Shown piece after piece: positions 1 through 7,503 of a stretch of DNA of 41,883 nucleotides; position 1 is the stretch's first letter, and every line of letters starts with the position of its first letter. The notes beneath the pieces were generated by a model, which saw only the letters and a program-made list of their open reading frames with translations, did not search any database and was not told the origin of the DNA. Source of the DNA: a virus; IMG/VR virus record IMGVR_UViG_3300042453_000366, positions 1 to 41,883 of that record. One strand, 5' to 3'. The translations under genes and the position numbers were made by a program.

Positions 1-308
1 CTGACGATGTGCAGACCGATGGCAGCGGTTCTTCGACCGAATACGCCACCTATTTCTTCACCCAAGGCGCTGTTGCCAGCGGTGAGCAGATGGCGATGCA
101 GACCGAAACCGATCGTGACATCCTCGCCAAGAGCGATGCCATGTCGATCGACCTGCACTACTGCTATCACCCTGTTGGCGCTAAGTGGGCGGTGACTACT
201 GCCAACCCCACTCGCGCTCAGCTGGAAACGGTTGCTAACTGGTCAAAGGTGTACGAGCTGAAGAACCTCGGCATCGTGCGCGCCACCAACACCTCCAACA
301 TGGATTGA
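1..308 (+). CDS. Major capsid protein, C-terminal part (gene continues from the window end)
   Basis: This is the C-terminal third of the major head protein. The frame is open from base 3 to a TGA at 306-308. The 21 bases at the start of the window are identical to the last 21, and the capsid frame that starts at 41139 reads in phase across that join, giving one protein of 343 residues. An apparent GTG start at position 9 is only an internal valine. The segment includes NWSKVYELKNLGIVRATN close to the end. Capsid identity rests mainly on the N-terminal part and the position after a scaffold-like gene. An HK97-type fold is expected for this role but is inferred. Very high confidence that it is not a separate gene. 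Confidence 0.88.
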   Translation, partial: DDVQTDGSGSSTEYATYFFTQGAVASGEQMAMQTETDRDILAKSDAMSIDLHYCYHPVGAKWAVTTANPTRAQLETVANWSKVYELKNLGIVRATNTSNMD

Positions 309-319
309 GGTAACTAACC

Positions 320-718
320 ATGGCACAACCTTCCCAGTTTGAACTGTCTACAGAGCAGTACATCACTGCCACTCACTACATCGCCGGCACTGTTGCCGAC
401 GTGCAGTTCTTCACCGCTCCGGTGAAGTGTGAAGTGGTCGCAGTGCGTGAAGTCCACGCCACCGCTGGTTCTGATGGTTCCGATGTGACCGGCACGATTC
501 GTCGTTGCCAGGGCACCGAGGCCGCCACCGCTGGTGATGACCTGCTGAGTGCAGCGATCAACTTTAAGGGCACTGCTCTTACCGAGCAGACCCCTGCGCT
601 GACCGCTACCACTGCCAACCTGATCCTTGAGGCCGGCAACCGCCTGTCTCTGGATGTCACCGGCACCACCACCGCTCTGGCTGGTGTGATTATCACCGTG
701 CTGCTCAAGCGCGTCTGA
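320..718 (+). CDS. Probable head decoration or minor capsid protein
   Basis: A 132-residue protein directly after the capsid gene, with a clear Shine-Dalgarno GAGG at 307-310, nine bases before the ATG. I see no catalytic motif. The sequence is rich in Thr, Ala and Val and ends in beta-strand-like alternation (GVIITVLLKRV), as expected of a small all-beta virion protein. Position right after the major capsid gene is typical of decoration or cement proteins, so that role is inferred from context. Its stop overlaps the next start (TGATG), which suggests translational coupling. It could also be a spike-base or minor head protein. Confidence 0.65.
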   Translation: MAQPSQFELSTEQYITATHYIAGTVADVQFFTAPVKCEVVAVREVHATAGSDGSDVTGTIRRCQGTEAATAGDDLLSAAINFKGTALTEQTPALTATTANLILEAGNRLSLDVTGTTTALAGVIITVLLKRV

Positions 719-912
719 TGGGGCTGTTCGCTTTCCGGCGACTGCGTGAAGCTGAGGCTGCCTCTTCGGAGGTGGCCTCTCTTTCTATGCCAGAGCCAAC
801 TCCTACACTGGATTTAACGGAGCCTGACGATGGCAATCACAATCGTGGCCACGCCAGGCGCGGCCGACGCAAACAGTTACCTGACGCTGGCAGCAGCGCA
901 GGCGATCATTGA
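718..912 (+). CDS. Small protein of unknown function between capsid and adaptor genes
   Basis: A 64-residue frame that starts on the TGATG overlap with the previous stop. The N-terminus (MGLFAFRRLREAEAA) is basic and amphipathic, followed by an acidic, proline-containing stretch and an Arg-rich tail. The last 83 bases overlap the start of the adaptor gene in another frame, so the Arg-rich tail is constrained by two proteins. Coupling to the upstream stop and filling of an otherwise empty 110-base gap favour a real gene. Function unknown; the long overlap keeps confidence moderate. Confidence 0.5.
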   Translation: MGLFAFRRLREAEAASSEVASLSMPEPTPTLDLTEPDDGNHNRGHARRGRRKQLPDAGSSAGDH

Positions 913-1393
913 CGGTTTTGTGCAGGATGCTGATGTCACAGCATGGGCATCGGCTACCACTGACCAAAAGAACCGAGCGCTGTTTACCGCGACGCAACGG
1001 CTAGACCGCGAGCGGTTCCTAGGCGCACGGGCAACAGATACGCAAGCGCTGCAGTGGCCGCGTACTGGCGTGCGCAAGCCCGACACGTATATCAACACCT
1101 ACGCCGTAGGGTTTCCGTTCCGCATCACGACGGACTACTACACCGACACTGAGATTCCGCAGCAAGTGCAGTATGCACAGGTTGTGCTGGCCACTTATCT
1201 CAACAACAACCCTGATGGCATTGGGCTAAGCGGGTTGGAAGACTACAAGAACGTCAAGATCGGCAGCCTTGATGTGACTCCTAACCTCGGTTACGGCGCT
1301 GTTGGTGTTGACAAGGTGCCGCCATTAATGGAGCGATACCTGACAGGGCTTAGAATAAGTGGACCAGGTAACTTTGCAATCCGCCGGAGCTAA
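830..1393 (+). CDS. Head-tail adaptor (DnaT-like / connector family)
   Basis: A 187-residue protein of the family often labelled DnaT-like ssDNA-binding protein in phage head-tail regions, which in this position acts as the first connector ring under the portal. Diagnostic features are the N-terminal DANSYLTLAAAQAII segment, the all-helical middle (NRALFTATQRLDRERFLGAR), a QWPRTGV turn, and the C-terminal PPLMERYLTGL helix. A GGAG Shine-Dalgarno at 819-822 lies seven bases before the ATG. The next gene begins two bases after the stop. Function is from family position; a true DNA-binding role is unlikely. Confidence 0.72.
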   Translation: MAITIVATPGAADANSYLTLAAAQAIIDGFVQDADVTAWASATTDQKNRALFTATQRLDRERFLGARATDTQALQWPRTGVRKPDTYINTYAVGFPFRITTDYYTDTEIPQQVQYAQVVLATYLNNNPDGIGLSGLEDYKNVKIGSLDVTPNLGYGAVGVDKVPPLMERYLTGLRISGPGNFAIRRS

Positions 1394-1395
1394 TC

Positions 1396-1959
1396 ATGCC
1401 TGATCTTATCTCTCCTGCCGGCGGCGACATCGGCCTACAGCGTAGGTCTGATGGCAGCTATGCAAGCCTTGTAACAGGTGGCGCATACCGCACCACCGCC
1501 ACCATCACCCGCCCCAGCAACACGACCGCCTACACCGCAGGTGACGTGGTTGGTGACACCGGCGGCAGCGCAATTATCAGCCTGACCGCTGCTGGTCCCA
1601 CTGCTGGCTTTGTCATCATCCAGAGCATCTCGCTGGTATTCAGCGACAGCACGGTGCCATCTGGTATGGGTGCGTTTCGTTTGCACATGTACAGCGCCAG
1701 CCCTACGGCTATCGCAGATAACGCCGCCTTTGATCTTGTTAGCGGCGAACGCGACACCTACATGGGCTATGTGGATCTGCCCGCGCCCACTGATTTTGGC
1801 AGCAGCCTTTACACCCAAGTCGATTACCCCGGTCGCCTGATCAAACTGGCTAGCGCCAGCACCAGCCTGTTCGCTGAGCTGGAAACTCGTGGCGCTTATA
1901 CGCCCGCATCAGCTAGCACCATCGCTGTTCGCATTAACACGCTGGAGGCAGGTCTCTGA
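1396..1959 (+). CDS. Structural protein of unknown function, all-beta
   Basis: A 187-residue protein rich in Ser, Thr, Ala and Gly, without catalytic motifs. Alternating hydrophobic segments (GFVIIQSISLVF, GAFRLHMYSASP, STSLFAELETRGAY) suggest a beta-sandwich or jelly-roll. It opens a run of adhesin-like genes placed between head adaptor and head closure genes. The stop TGA overlaps the next ATG (TGATG), so it is probably co-translated with the large carbohydrate-binding-like protein. A neck-appendage or head-fibre component is the best inference. Confidence 0.6.
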   Translation: MPDLISPAGGDIGLQRRSDGSYASLVTGGAYRTTATITRPSNTTAYTAGDVVGDTGGSAIISLTAAGPTAGFVIIQSISLVFSDSTVPSGMGAFRLHMYSASPTAIADNAAFDLVSGERDTYMGYVDLPAPTDFGSSLYTQVDYPGRLIKLASASTSLFAELETRGAYTPASASTIAVRINTLEAGL

Positions 1960-3848
1960 TGCGCGGCTCCGCAGCGTTCCGGGCAGCAGTTGCGCCTGGT
2001 GGTGTCTTAGCTGGACCATGGGTACGCAATGAACTGTGGCGTGGCGCTCGTGCAGTGCCAAGCCTTGACCTGCGCTTTGCTGAAAACAAATCCCTAGTTG
2101 ACGCCACTACTGGGGCCAACCTCGTCACCTTCACCCGCGCCAGTAGTGGGACGTTCGTGGGTGCTGATGGGCTGATCAAGACGGCGACGACGAACCTGTT
2201 GCTCAGGAGTGAGGAGTTTCAAACTTTCTGGGGCGTAACTAATTCTTCCGTAAGCGCAGACACGAGCGAGACAGTATCGCCCACTGGGTTAAGCACCGCA
2301 GACAAACTAACGGCAAGTGCAGGTAGTGCGTTAAAGGCTATCTTTCAGGGCATCACCTCTGCGACTGGCACCTATACCTTTAGCGTTTACGCCAAAAAGA
2401 GCAATCACGACTTTATCCAGTTTTTCTACGGAGGAACAGGGCAGGACTACGCCAATTTCAACATTTCCACTGGTGCAACAGGAACAACTGTAGGTACGTC
2501 TTCTATAGCTTCAATCGGCAATGGATGGTATCGCTGTGTTCATACTTTTACGGCATCCGCAAATACAAGCATTAACATTGCATTGGTAGATGCAAGCACT
2601 TCTGCCCGTGCATCAAGTTCAAGCAATACGAATGCCATCTACCTCTGGGGAGCCCAACTAGAGCAAGCGTCCACCGTTGGTGAATACATCCCCACCACCA
2701 GCACGATCAACAGTGCTCCACGGTTTGATCACAACCCCACGACCGGCGAAAGCCTGGGGTTGTTGGTGGAGGAGCAGAGGACGAACAGCATCCGCAACAA
2801 CACGATGGTGGGTGCAGTGGCGGGTACGCCGGGGACGCTGCCGACGAATTGGAGTTCAAGCGCTGGAAATGGCATTGCCGTTAATGTTATTGGCACGGGA
2901 ACCGAGAATGGTATTTCGTACATAGATCTTCGTTTTGTTGGAACCGCCACGGCTACTTCGCAGGTCGCTGTTAGGTTTGATGGCACTGCAAATATGTCAG
3001 CTTTAGCATCTACTGCCTATACCGGGACAGTCTATGTGCGGCGCGTATCAGGCAGCAATGCAAACCTCAACTCGGTTTTGCATTATTTGGTTGCTAGAAA
3101 CTCTGGCGCATCTAACATCGGAGACTCTAACGTAAACATCACAAGCTCTTTGGGCGCATCAAGCCTAAACGCAAACAGGCAGGCAATTACTTATACCACT
3201 CCGGCGCTTACTACGACCATTCAGCATGATGTGCGAATTGATTTTAACAACAGCGCAGTTATTGACATCACCCTCCGCATCGGCCTACCGCAGCTTGAGC
3301 AAGGCGCCTTTGCCACCAGCGTAATCCCGACATCAGGCACAGCCGTCACCCGCAGTGCTGACGTGGCGAGTATTACGGGGACTAACTTCAGCAGCTGGTA
3401 TCGGCAGGATGAGGGGACGGTGTTTGCTAGTTATCAGTTCCCCGCTGGCTCCGCTGTTAATACAAACAGCAGGCAGCTCTTTGATTCTTCTGATGGCACG
3501 ACTAATAATAGATTTAGTGTTCGTGGTATTGGGGGCGCCTCAACAGCCGATCAAATTACAGTTCGGTCTGGCGCGTCTACAGTCGCCCAGTTTTCTACAA
3601 ATGGCACTGCCCCTGGAACCGCGCCGAGAGCCATTGCTGCGGTTTACCGTCTTGACGATTATGCCGCTGTTGCCACTGGCTCAACGTCTGCGGTAACAGA
3701 TACTAGCGGAGCGTTGCCGGTTGGGCTAAACCAAGCCAATATCGGCGGCGCGGTAAATGGCACTGAATACCTGAGTGGTACCATCAAGCGCCTCACCTAC
3801 TGGCCTACCCGCCTTCCCAACACCACCCTCCAGCAGATCACCCAATGA
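1959..3848 (+). CDS. Large head-fibre or adhesin-like protein with tandem beta-sandwich domains
   Basis: A 629-residue virion protein. The N-terminus has the segment SLDLRFAENKSLVDATTG followed by NLVTFTRASSGTFV, a signature of phage structural proteins with lectin-like domains. Two copies of a C-terminal strand motif end successive domains: LWGAQLEQASTVGEYIPT near residue 230 and LPQLEQGAFATSVIPT near residue 447. Two carbohydrate-binding-like beta-sandwiches are therefore followed by a third domain after GTNFSSWY, around residue 480. Such domains bind glycans. Position between adaptor and head-closure genes suggests a neck or head fibre rather than a tail-tip fibre. Some stretches (about 2220-2640 and 2880-3280) look more AT-rich than neighbouring genes, consistent with module exchange. 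Confidence 0.65.
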   Translation: MRGSAAFRAAVAPGGVLAGPWVRNELWRGARAVPSLDLRFAENKSLVDATTGANLVTFTRASSGTFVGADGLIKTATTNLLLRSEEFQTFWGVTNSSVSADTSETVSPTGLSTADKLTASAGSALKAIFQGITSATGTYTFSVYAKKSNHDFIQFFYGGTGQDYANFNISTGATGTTVGTSSIASIGNGWYRCVHTFTASANTSINIALVDASTSARASSSSNTNAIYLWGAQLEQASTVGEYIPTTSTINSAPRFDHNPTTGESLGLLVEEQRTNSIRNNTMVGAVAGTPGTLPTNWSSSAGNGIAVNVIGTGTENGISYIDLRFVGTATATSQVAVRFDGTANMSALASTAYTGTVYVRRVSGSNANLNSVLHYLVARNSGASNIGDSNVNITSSLGASSLNANRQAITYTTPALTTTIQHDVRIDFNNSAVIDITLRIGLPQLEQGAFATSVIPTSGTAVTRSADVASITGTNFSSWYRQDEGTVFASYQFPAGSAVNTNSRQLFDSSDGTTNNRFSVRGIGGASTADQITVRSGASTVAQFSTNGTAPGTAPRAIAAVYRLDDYAAVATGSTSAVTDTSGALPVGLNQANIGGAVNGTEYLSGTIKRLTYWPTRLPNTTLQQITQ

Positions 3849-4129
3849 CGACTTATCTCCGCTTCCCCGATGAAGACACCGGCATGGTTGCCCTATATGA
3901 TGCTGGCCTTTTAGACAGTTACACTAGTGAGGTGATCACCGCTAGTCACACCCATGCCCTTGATGTTGTCGGCACCATCTCCCGTGGTGGTGAATGGGAC
4001 GAAGAGGGTAATGTGATCACCCCGCCTGAAGTACTCGATGGCTGGCACGTCAACTTCGTCGGTGAGGTGCCTGAGGGTTGGGAACAGTATGCGGTGAGTC
4101 CTGAGCAGCCGGTTAGAATCTGGCTATGA
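3845..4129 (+). CDS. Small acidic protein following the adhesin-like gene
   Basis: A 94-residue protein whose ATG overlaps the previous stop (ATGA). It is acidic and contains HTHALDVVGTISRGGEWDEEG, a GWHVNFVGEVPEGWEQY segment and a short C-terminal strand. Small proteins with this RGGEWDEEGNVI...GWHVN pattern commonly follow phage fibre genes; I infer an accessory or chaperone-like role, without a catalytic motif to support anything more specific. ATGA overlaps on both sides place it firmly in the operon. Confidence 0.6.
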   Translation: MTTYLRFPDEDTGMVALYDAGLLDSYTSEVITASHTHALDVVGTISRGGEWDEEGNVITPPEVLDGWHVNFVGEVPEGWEQYAVSPEQPVRIWL

Positions 4130-4467
4130 GCGTTCAACCCGGCCAGCACAATATCGCCATCCAGCGTCGGGCTGATTATGACCTCTCGCTGCAGTTTAAA
4201 GATTCCAACAATGCCAATATCAACCTGACCGGATGGACTGCTTACGCGCAAGTGTGGAATGAAGGCCGCACTACCAAATATGCTGACTTTGCTGTTACCT
4301 ACACCAACCGCTCTGCTGGGCAAATTAGCATTGCATTAACCGATGCGCAGACTGCAGGCTTTCCCAATGAAGCCTATTACGATGTTTTGCTGGAAGACTC
4401 CAGCGGCTTGCGCAACTATTACCTAGAAGGCATCGTATTTGTTTCGGAGGGCTACACAGCACCATGA
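4126..4467 (+). CDS. BppU-like N-terminal domain protein (appendage attachment)
   Basis: A 113-residue protein that resembles the N-terminal attachment domain of phage baseplate upper proteins: an N-terminal RRADYDLSLQFKDSNN strand pair, LTGWTAYAQVWNEG in the middle, then YYDVLLEDSSGLRNYYLEG and IVFVSEGYT at the end. That domain normally anchors receptor-binding proteins to the virion. Here it stands alone, next to adhesin-like genes, so it may be the adaptor that docks them. It starts on an ATGA overlap with the previous gene. Assignment is by pattern; a generic beta-sandwich structural protein is the alternative. Confidence 0.55.
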   Translation: MSVQPGQHNIAIQRRADYDLSLQFKDSNNANINLTGWTAYAQVWNEGRTTKYADFAVTYTNRSAGQISIALTDAQTAGFPNEAYYDVLLEDSSGLRNYYLEGIVFVSEGYTAP

Positions 4468-4994
4468 CATCCGTAATCGTCAACGAGGCTACTAACACAG
4501 TCACTGTTACCACGCCAGGCCCTGCAGGCCCATCTGGCGCGGCTGCTGTAATGGTGCGCGGTCAAGCCAGCAAGATGGACTCTGGCACGGTTGACATCAC
4601 CACTCAAGGCGTTTACATCGCCACCGGGTTAACTGCAACGTTTGACGCCAGTACCGCTAATGGTATGGCGCTTGCCACAACTAACACCTTTGGTCTGAAA
4701 AATACGAGTGGCAGCACGAAGTTGCTTCGGTTCTTTGGCAGCATTGATGCGCGAACCGTGACGGGCAATAACCAAACGCTTGGCGTCAAACTCGCCTACA
4801 ACGGCGTTGCCATTGATGCGACTGAATGCCGCGCTTTTACCGGCACCGGCACTGAAGAAGCCAAGCTGGTAACAAGCTGGATGATCAGCGTTGCCAACAA
4901 TGATGAGGTATCGCTGTTTATTGCCAATCATTCTGGCAGCGGCGACATCAGCTTTAGGCGTGGCCGCATCTTGGCCAGCGAGGTGTTTGCATGA
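4464..4994 (+). CDS. Fibre-tip-like protein with short collagen-like linker
   Basis: A 176-residue protein. The N-terminus reads VTVTTPGPAGPSGAAAV, a short collagen-type Gly-Pro-Ala linker of the sort seen between attachment and tip domains of phage fibres. The remainder is a predicted jelly-roll: STKLLRFFGSIDARTV, LGVKLAYNGVAIDATECRA and NDEVSLFIANHSGSGDISF, typical of TNF-like or head-fibre tip domains. It follows the BppU-like attachment protein by an ATGA overlap, and together they could form a two-part appendage. Receptor or decoration role is inferred. Confidence 0.58.
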   Translation: MTSVIVNEATNTVTVTTPGPAGPSGAAAVMVRGQASKMDSGTVDITTQGVYIATGLTATFDASTANGMALATTNTFGLKNTSGSTKLLRFFGSIDARTVTGNNQTLGVKLAYNGVAIDATECRAFTGTGTEEAKLVTSWMISVANNDEVSLFIANHSGSGDISFRRGRILASEVFA

Positions 4995-5347
4995 CACTAG
5001 CCAGCCCGCTACGCAAGGTTGCCAGTAAGTTAATGGCCAGGTTTGGCGGTGTTGCAACACTGCGCCGTGTAACACCTGGTGTTTATAACCCAACTACTGG
5101 CACCGTCACTGAAACCACCGCCGACACTACAGTGCGTGGCGTGCTGGAAGATGTCAACCTGCGTGAGGTCAATGATCTGATTCAAGCTGGCGACAAGCGA
5201 CTGCTGATTGCTGCCGCTGATGTTGCCAGCGCACCTACCACGGCCGATGAAGTGCTGATTAGCAGCGTGGTGAATCAAGTGATCCAGGTTCGTACGATTG
5301 AGCAAGATAACATCGCCATCACTTACGAACTGATCCTGAGGGCATAA
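4991..5347 (+). CDS. Head closure (head-tail joining) protein
   Basis: A 118-residue protein in the position of head-closure/stopper proteins, between adaptor and neck genes. The central repeats VTPGVYNPTTGTVTETTADTTVRGVLEDV match the beta-barrel pattern of small head-tail joining proteins, followed by GDKRLLIAA and a C-terminal IAITYELILRA strand. ATG overlaps the previous stop by four bases and its TAA abuts the next start. In the virion it would close the portal channel after packaging. Homology is inferred from pattern and gene order. Confidence 0.65.
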   Translation: MTLASPLRKVASKLMARFGGVATLRRVTPGVYNPTTGTVTETTADTTVRGVLEDVNLREVNDLIQAGDKRLLIAAADVASAPTTADEVLISSVVNQVIQVRTIEQDNIAITYELILRA

Positions 5348-5745
5348 TGGCGCGCGAAATCAAGGTCGGCGATATTGGCAACTACGCTGAGCAGCAGTTT
5401 GAAAAGCTGTTGCGCGTTGCTGTACTAGAGACCGACAGCCGCCTCAAGCAAGCCAGCCCTGTTGATACTGGCCGGTTTCGCGTTAGCTGGCAGGTAGGAG
5501 AGAATGCGGCGCCAGGCGGTGAGAAACCTGCAGGCACCTACAGCGGCACTCCGCAAATTGATCGCATCGGATACAGAGAAGAAAAGCTAGGCAACATCTA
5601 CTCAGTCCACAACAACCTGCCGTATGCAGAGCCTCTTGCCAATGGCAGCAGCAAACAAGCGCCGGCGGGTTGGGTGCAAGGCATTGCTAAAGACATCCAA
5701 GGCTTTGTGCGCGTCAACGCTGACCGCATCGGGAGGGAATCATGA
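5347..5745 (+). CDS. Neck / tail completion protein (HK97 gp10-like)
   Basis: A 132-residue protein of the HK97 gp10-like family that links connector and tail. Signatures are LKQASPVDTGRFRVSWQVG near residues 35-50 and SVHNNLPYAEPLANGSSKQA near residues 80-100, followed by an AGWV motif; together these are characteristic of phage neck proteins. Its start overlaps the TAA of head closure and its stop overlaps the tail-terminator ATG, fitting the usual closure-neck-terminator order. Confidence 0.8.
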   Translation: MAREIKVGDIGNYAEQQFEKLLRVAVLETDSRLKQASPVDTGRFRVSWQVGENAAPGGEKPAGTYSGTPQIDRIGYREEKLGNIYSVHNNLPYAEPLANGSSKQAPAGWVQGIAKDIQGFVRVNADRIGRES

Positions 5746-6149
5746 GCAGCACCTACAACGATGTTCGTGCCGCCATTGAAGGGCGCATTGCAACGCAGAT
5801 GGCGCTGTCACCTGCGTATCCGGTCAGCTATCAGAACGTGCCATTCACGCCACCCAATAACACGCCATGGGTGCAGGTGTTCATCCGCTTTGGCGATAAC
5901 AGCTACGCCACGCTGACTAGCTTCAACCGCCAGACTGGCACGCTGGTGGTTAATGTCTTTACGCCACAGGGCCAAGGCGCTGCTGCTAACTTCACGATTG
6001 CAGAGCGGCTAAAGGATTTGTTTGATCGCGCCAAGTTTTCAAGCATTATCTTTGACGCAGCTTCAGGGCCAGCACAAGTAACACCAGCAGCGATTGAGCC
6101 TTACTTTCAGACGCAGCTTACCGCTACGTTTGAAGCCTATTTAGACTGA
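5742..6149 (+). CDS. Tail terminator protein (lambda gpU-like)
   Basis: A 135-residue protein of the minor tail / tail terminator family. Motifs are IEGRIATQMA at the N-terminus, PWVQVFIRFGDN at about residues 44-55, RQTGTLVVNVFTPQGQG in the middle and a C-terminal QTQLTATFEAYL strand. This ring protein caps the tail tube and stops its growth. Gene order immediately before the tube protein supports it. ATGA overlap with the neck gene. Confidence 0.8.
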   Translation: MSSTYNDVRAAIEGRIATQMALSPAYPVSYQNVPFTPPNNTPWVQVFIRFGDNSYATLTSFNRQTGTLVVNVFTPQGQGAAANFTIAERLKDLFDRAKFSSIIFDAASGPAQVTPAAIEPYFQTQLTATFEAYLD

Positions 6150-6172
6150 ACGAAGCCACTACCGTTCACAAC

Positions 6173-6931
6173 ATGGCTGTTACTGTTTTGTCCGGTACGT
6201 CCGGCGCCCTCTACTACAAACCCGCTGGCACTAACGGCAACTTCCCCGAGTCTGGCGTTAATGTCAGCACGGATGTTATCACCGTTCAGCCGTACCTGAA
6301 TTTCAAGGCAGGTGATCCGGTCAAGTTCCGCGTTATCAATAGCCAAACCGGCGGATCTGGATCCGGGACGCTGCCGGCTCCCATTGATGCAGCTACCACC
6401 TACTACGTGTTGAGCTACACCGCAGCCACTGGCGCGCTGACCGTCTCCACCGCCGCTGGTGGCACGATCCTTGCCATCACCGACGACGGCACGGCTGTAG
6501 CGCCTAACGAGTTCGAGGTGTACTACGCCGACTATGCCGCCGTTGGCCAGGTGCAATCCTGGTCTTTTGAAATCAGCCGCGCTGAGATCGACGTGACCAC
6601 CATCGGCCAAACCGCTGGCCAGTATGCGCCCTTCCGCGCTTACATTCCTGGCTTTGCCGACGGCAACGGCACCGCAACGATCTACGTCACCAACGAGGAC
6701 GCTGCGCTGTCTAACCGCATGGTGGAAGACGTCCTGCAGCGCCAGCAGGTTGGTTGCGGCTTCAAGCTGTACACCGACAAGCAAGGCACTGAGGCGCTTA
6801 GCCGCAGCATTGCCATGGATGCTGTGCTGCTGACCGCTAGCCTCAACATCAATCCTGATGATGCGCAGCAGGTGGAGATCACTTTCCGCCCAGCCGGTGC
6901 ACCTACTTTTGACTTCAGCACTTCTGCTTGA
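6173..6931 (+). CDS. Major tail tube protein
   Basis: A 252-residue protein in the tube position, preceding the chaperone pair and tape measure. The C-terminal half has tube features: GQVQSWSFEISRAEIDVTT, then GNGTATIYVTNEDAALSNRM and AVLLTASLNINPDDAQQVEI. The N-terminal 110 residues, GTSGALYYKPAGTNG followed by LPAPIDAATTYYVLS, look like an added beta domain that would decorate the tube surface. A strong hairpin follows the stop, as is frequent after abundant tail protein genes. Confidence 0.8.
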   Translation: MAVTVLSGTSGALYYKPAGTNGNFPESGVNVSTDVITVQPYLNFKAGDPVKFRVINSQTGGSGSGTLPAPIDAATTYYVLSYTAATGALTVSTAAGGTILAITDDGTAVAPNEFEVYYADYAAVGQVQSWSFEISRAEIDVTTIGQTAGQYAPFRAYIPGFADGNGTATIYVTNEDAALSNRMVEDVLQRQQVGCGFKLYTDKQGTEALSRSIAMDAVLLTASLNINPDDAQQVEITFRPAGAPTFDFSTSA

Positions 6932-6940
6932 TAGTTGAAC

Positions 6941-6962
6941 GGCCCCGGCTTATGCTGGGGCC
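6941..6962 (+). terminator. Hairpin after the tail tube gene, probable attenuator
   Basis: Perfect six-base stem GGCCCC (6941-6946) and GGGGCC (6957-6962) with an inner GC/GC pairing around a TTAT loop. It lies just downstream of the tube stop codon (6931) and before the chaperone start (6978). There is no long T run, so it is more likely a partial attenuator or mRNA-stabilising stem than a full terminator. It would lower expression of chaperone and tape measure relative to the tube protein. Confidence 0.65.
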
Positions 6963-6977
6963 ACCCACATTTATTGC

Positions 6978-7328
6978 ATGGCATCATCTGCACTGGCACG
7001 GCTGAAAAAAGCAGCCAATCTTCAGCCAATTAAGCGTGTTGTAACACTCAACGATGGATCTACGTTTGAGTTTTATGCCACGGCTTTGACCATGGCAGAA
7101 CGTGAGCGCGCGCAGAAGATGCCCGGTGGCGATGACCCTAATGGTTTTGCGTTGAACCTGCTGGTAACCAAAGCAGCCGACGATGCCGGACAGCGGTTGT
7201 TTCAGGCTGGTGAGATTGCCGAGCTAAAAAACGAAGTGCTTGACAGTGACCTTCAAGCCATGATGCTGGCCATCATCACCAACCCAGAGGAAGGCAAAGA
7301 ACTGGACATGAAAAGCGGTAAAGGCTGA
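6978..7328 (+). CDS. Tail assembly chaperone, short form (lambda gpG-like)
   Basis: A 116-residue protein between tube and tape-measure genes. It has a beta hairpin start (IKRVVTLNDGSTFEFYATAL) and a helical body (MAERERAQKMPGG and AEIAELKNEVLDSDLQAM), as expected for gpG-like chaperones that coat the tape measure during assembly. The frame ends at TGA 7326-7328, and a second frame continues directly with no usable start codon, so this is the upstream partner of a programmed frameshift. Confidence 0.75.
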   Translation: MASSALARLKKAANLQPIKRVVTLNDGSTFEFYATALTMAERERAQKMPGGDDPNGFALNLLVTKAADDAGQRLFQAGEIAELKNEVLDSDLQAMMLAIITNPEEGKELDMKSGKG

Positions 7329-7500
7329 GCTGAAGAAAGACAATTTACTACTGCTGCAGCTTGGCGTTGCTAAAGAACTTGGATACAGCTTGGCGCGATT
7401 AAATCAAGAGGTAACGCTTGAAGAGTTGCTGATATGGTCTAGTTATTTTGAGCTGCAAAACGAAGAACAGGATCGTAGAATGAAGCAAAGCCGTAGGTAA
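7312..7500 (+). CDS. Tail assembly chaperone, frameshift extension (gpGT-like)
   Basis: This +1 frame is open from just after a TGA at 7309-7311 to a TAA at 7498-7500. It encodes KAELKKDNLLLLQLGVAKEL near its start and a helical tail rich in Leu, Glu and Gln. It has no ATG or GTG near its beginning, so it must be reached by a ribosomal shift from the upstream chaperone. The overlap contains AAAA at 7311-7314, where Lys-tRNA on AAA could move +1 and re-pair perfectly, and AAAG at 7320-7323 as a second option. The fusion would be about 178 residues. The tape measure follows by three bases. Alternatively it is a separate gene with a rare start. Confidence 0.68.
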   Translation, partial: KAVKAELKKDNLLLLQLGVAKELGYSLARLNQEVTLEELLIWSSYFELQNEEQDRRMKQSRR

Positions 7501-7503
7501 GTC

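Noticed and set aside
6137-6784. Minus-strand ORF of 215 residues opposite the tail tube gene
   Set aside because: It is antisense to a well-supported structural gene and shows no ordered domain pattern; a shadow of codon bias.
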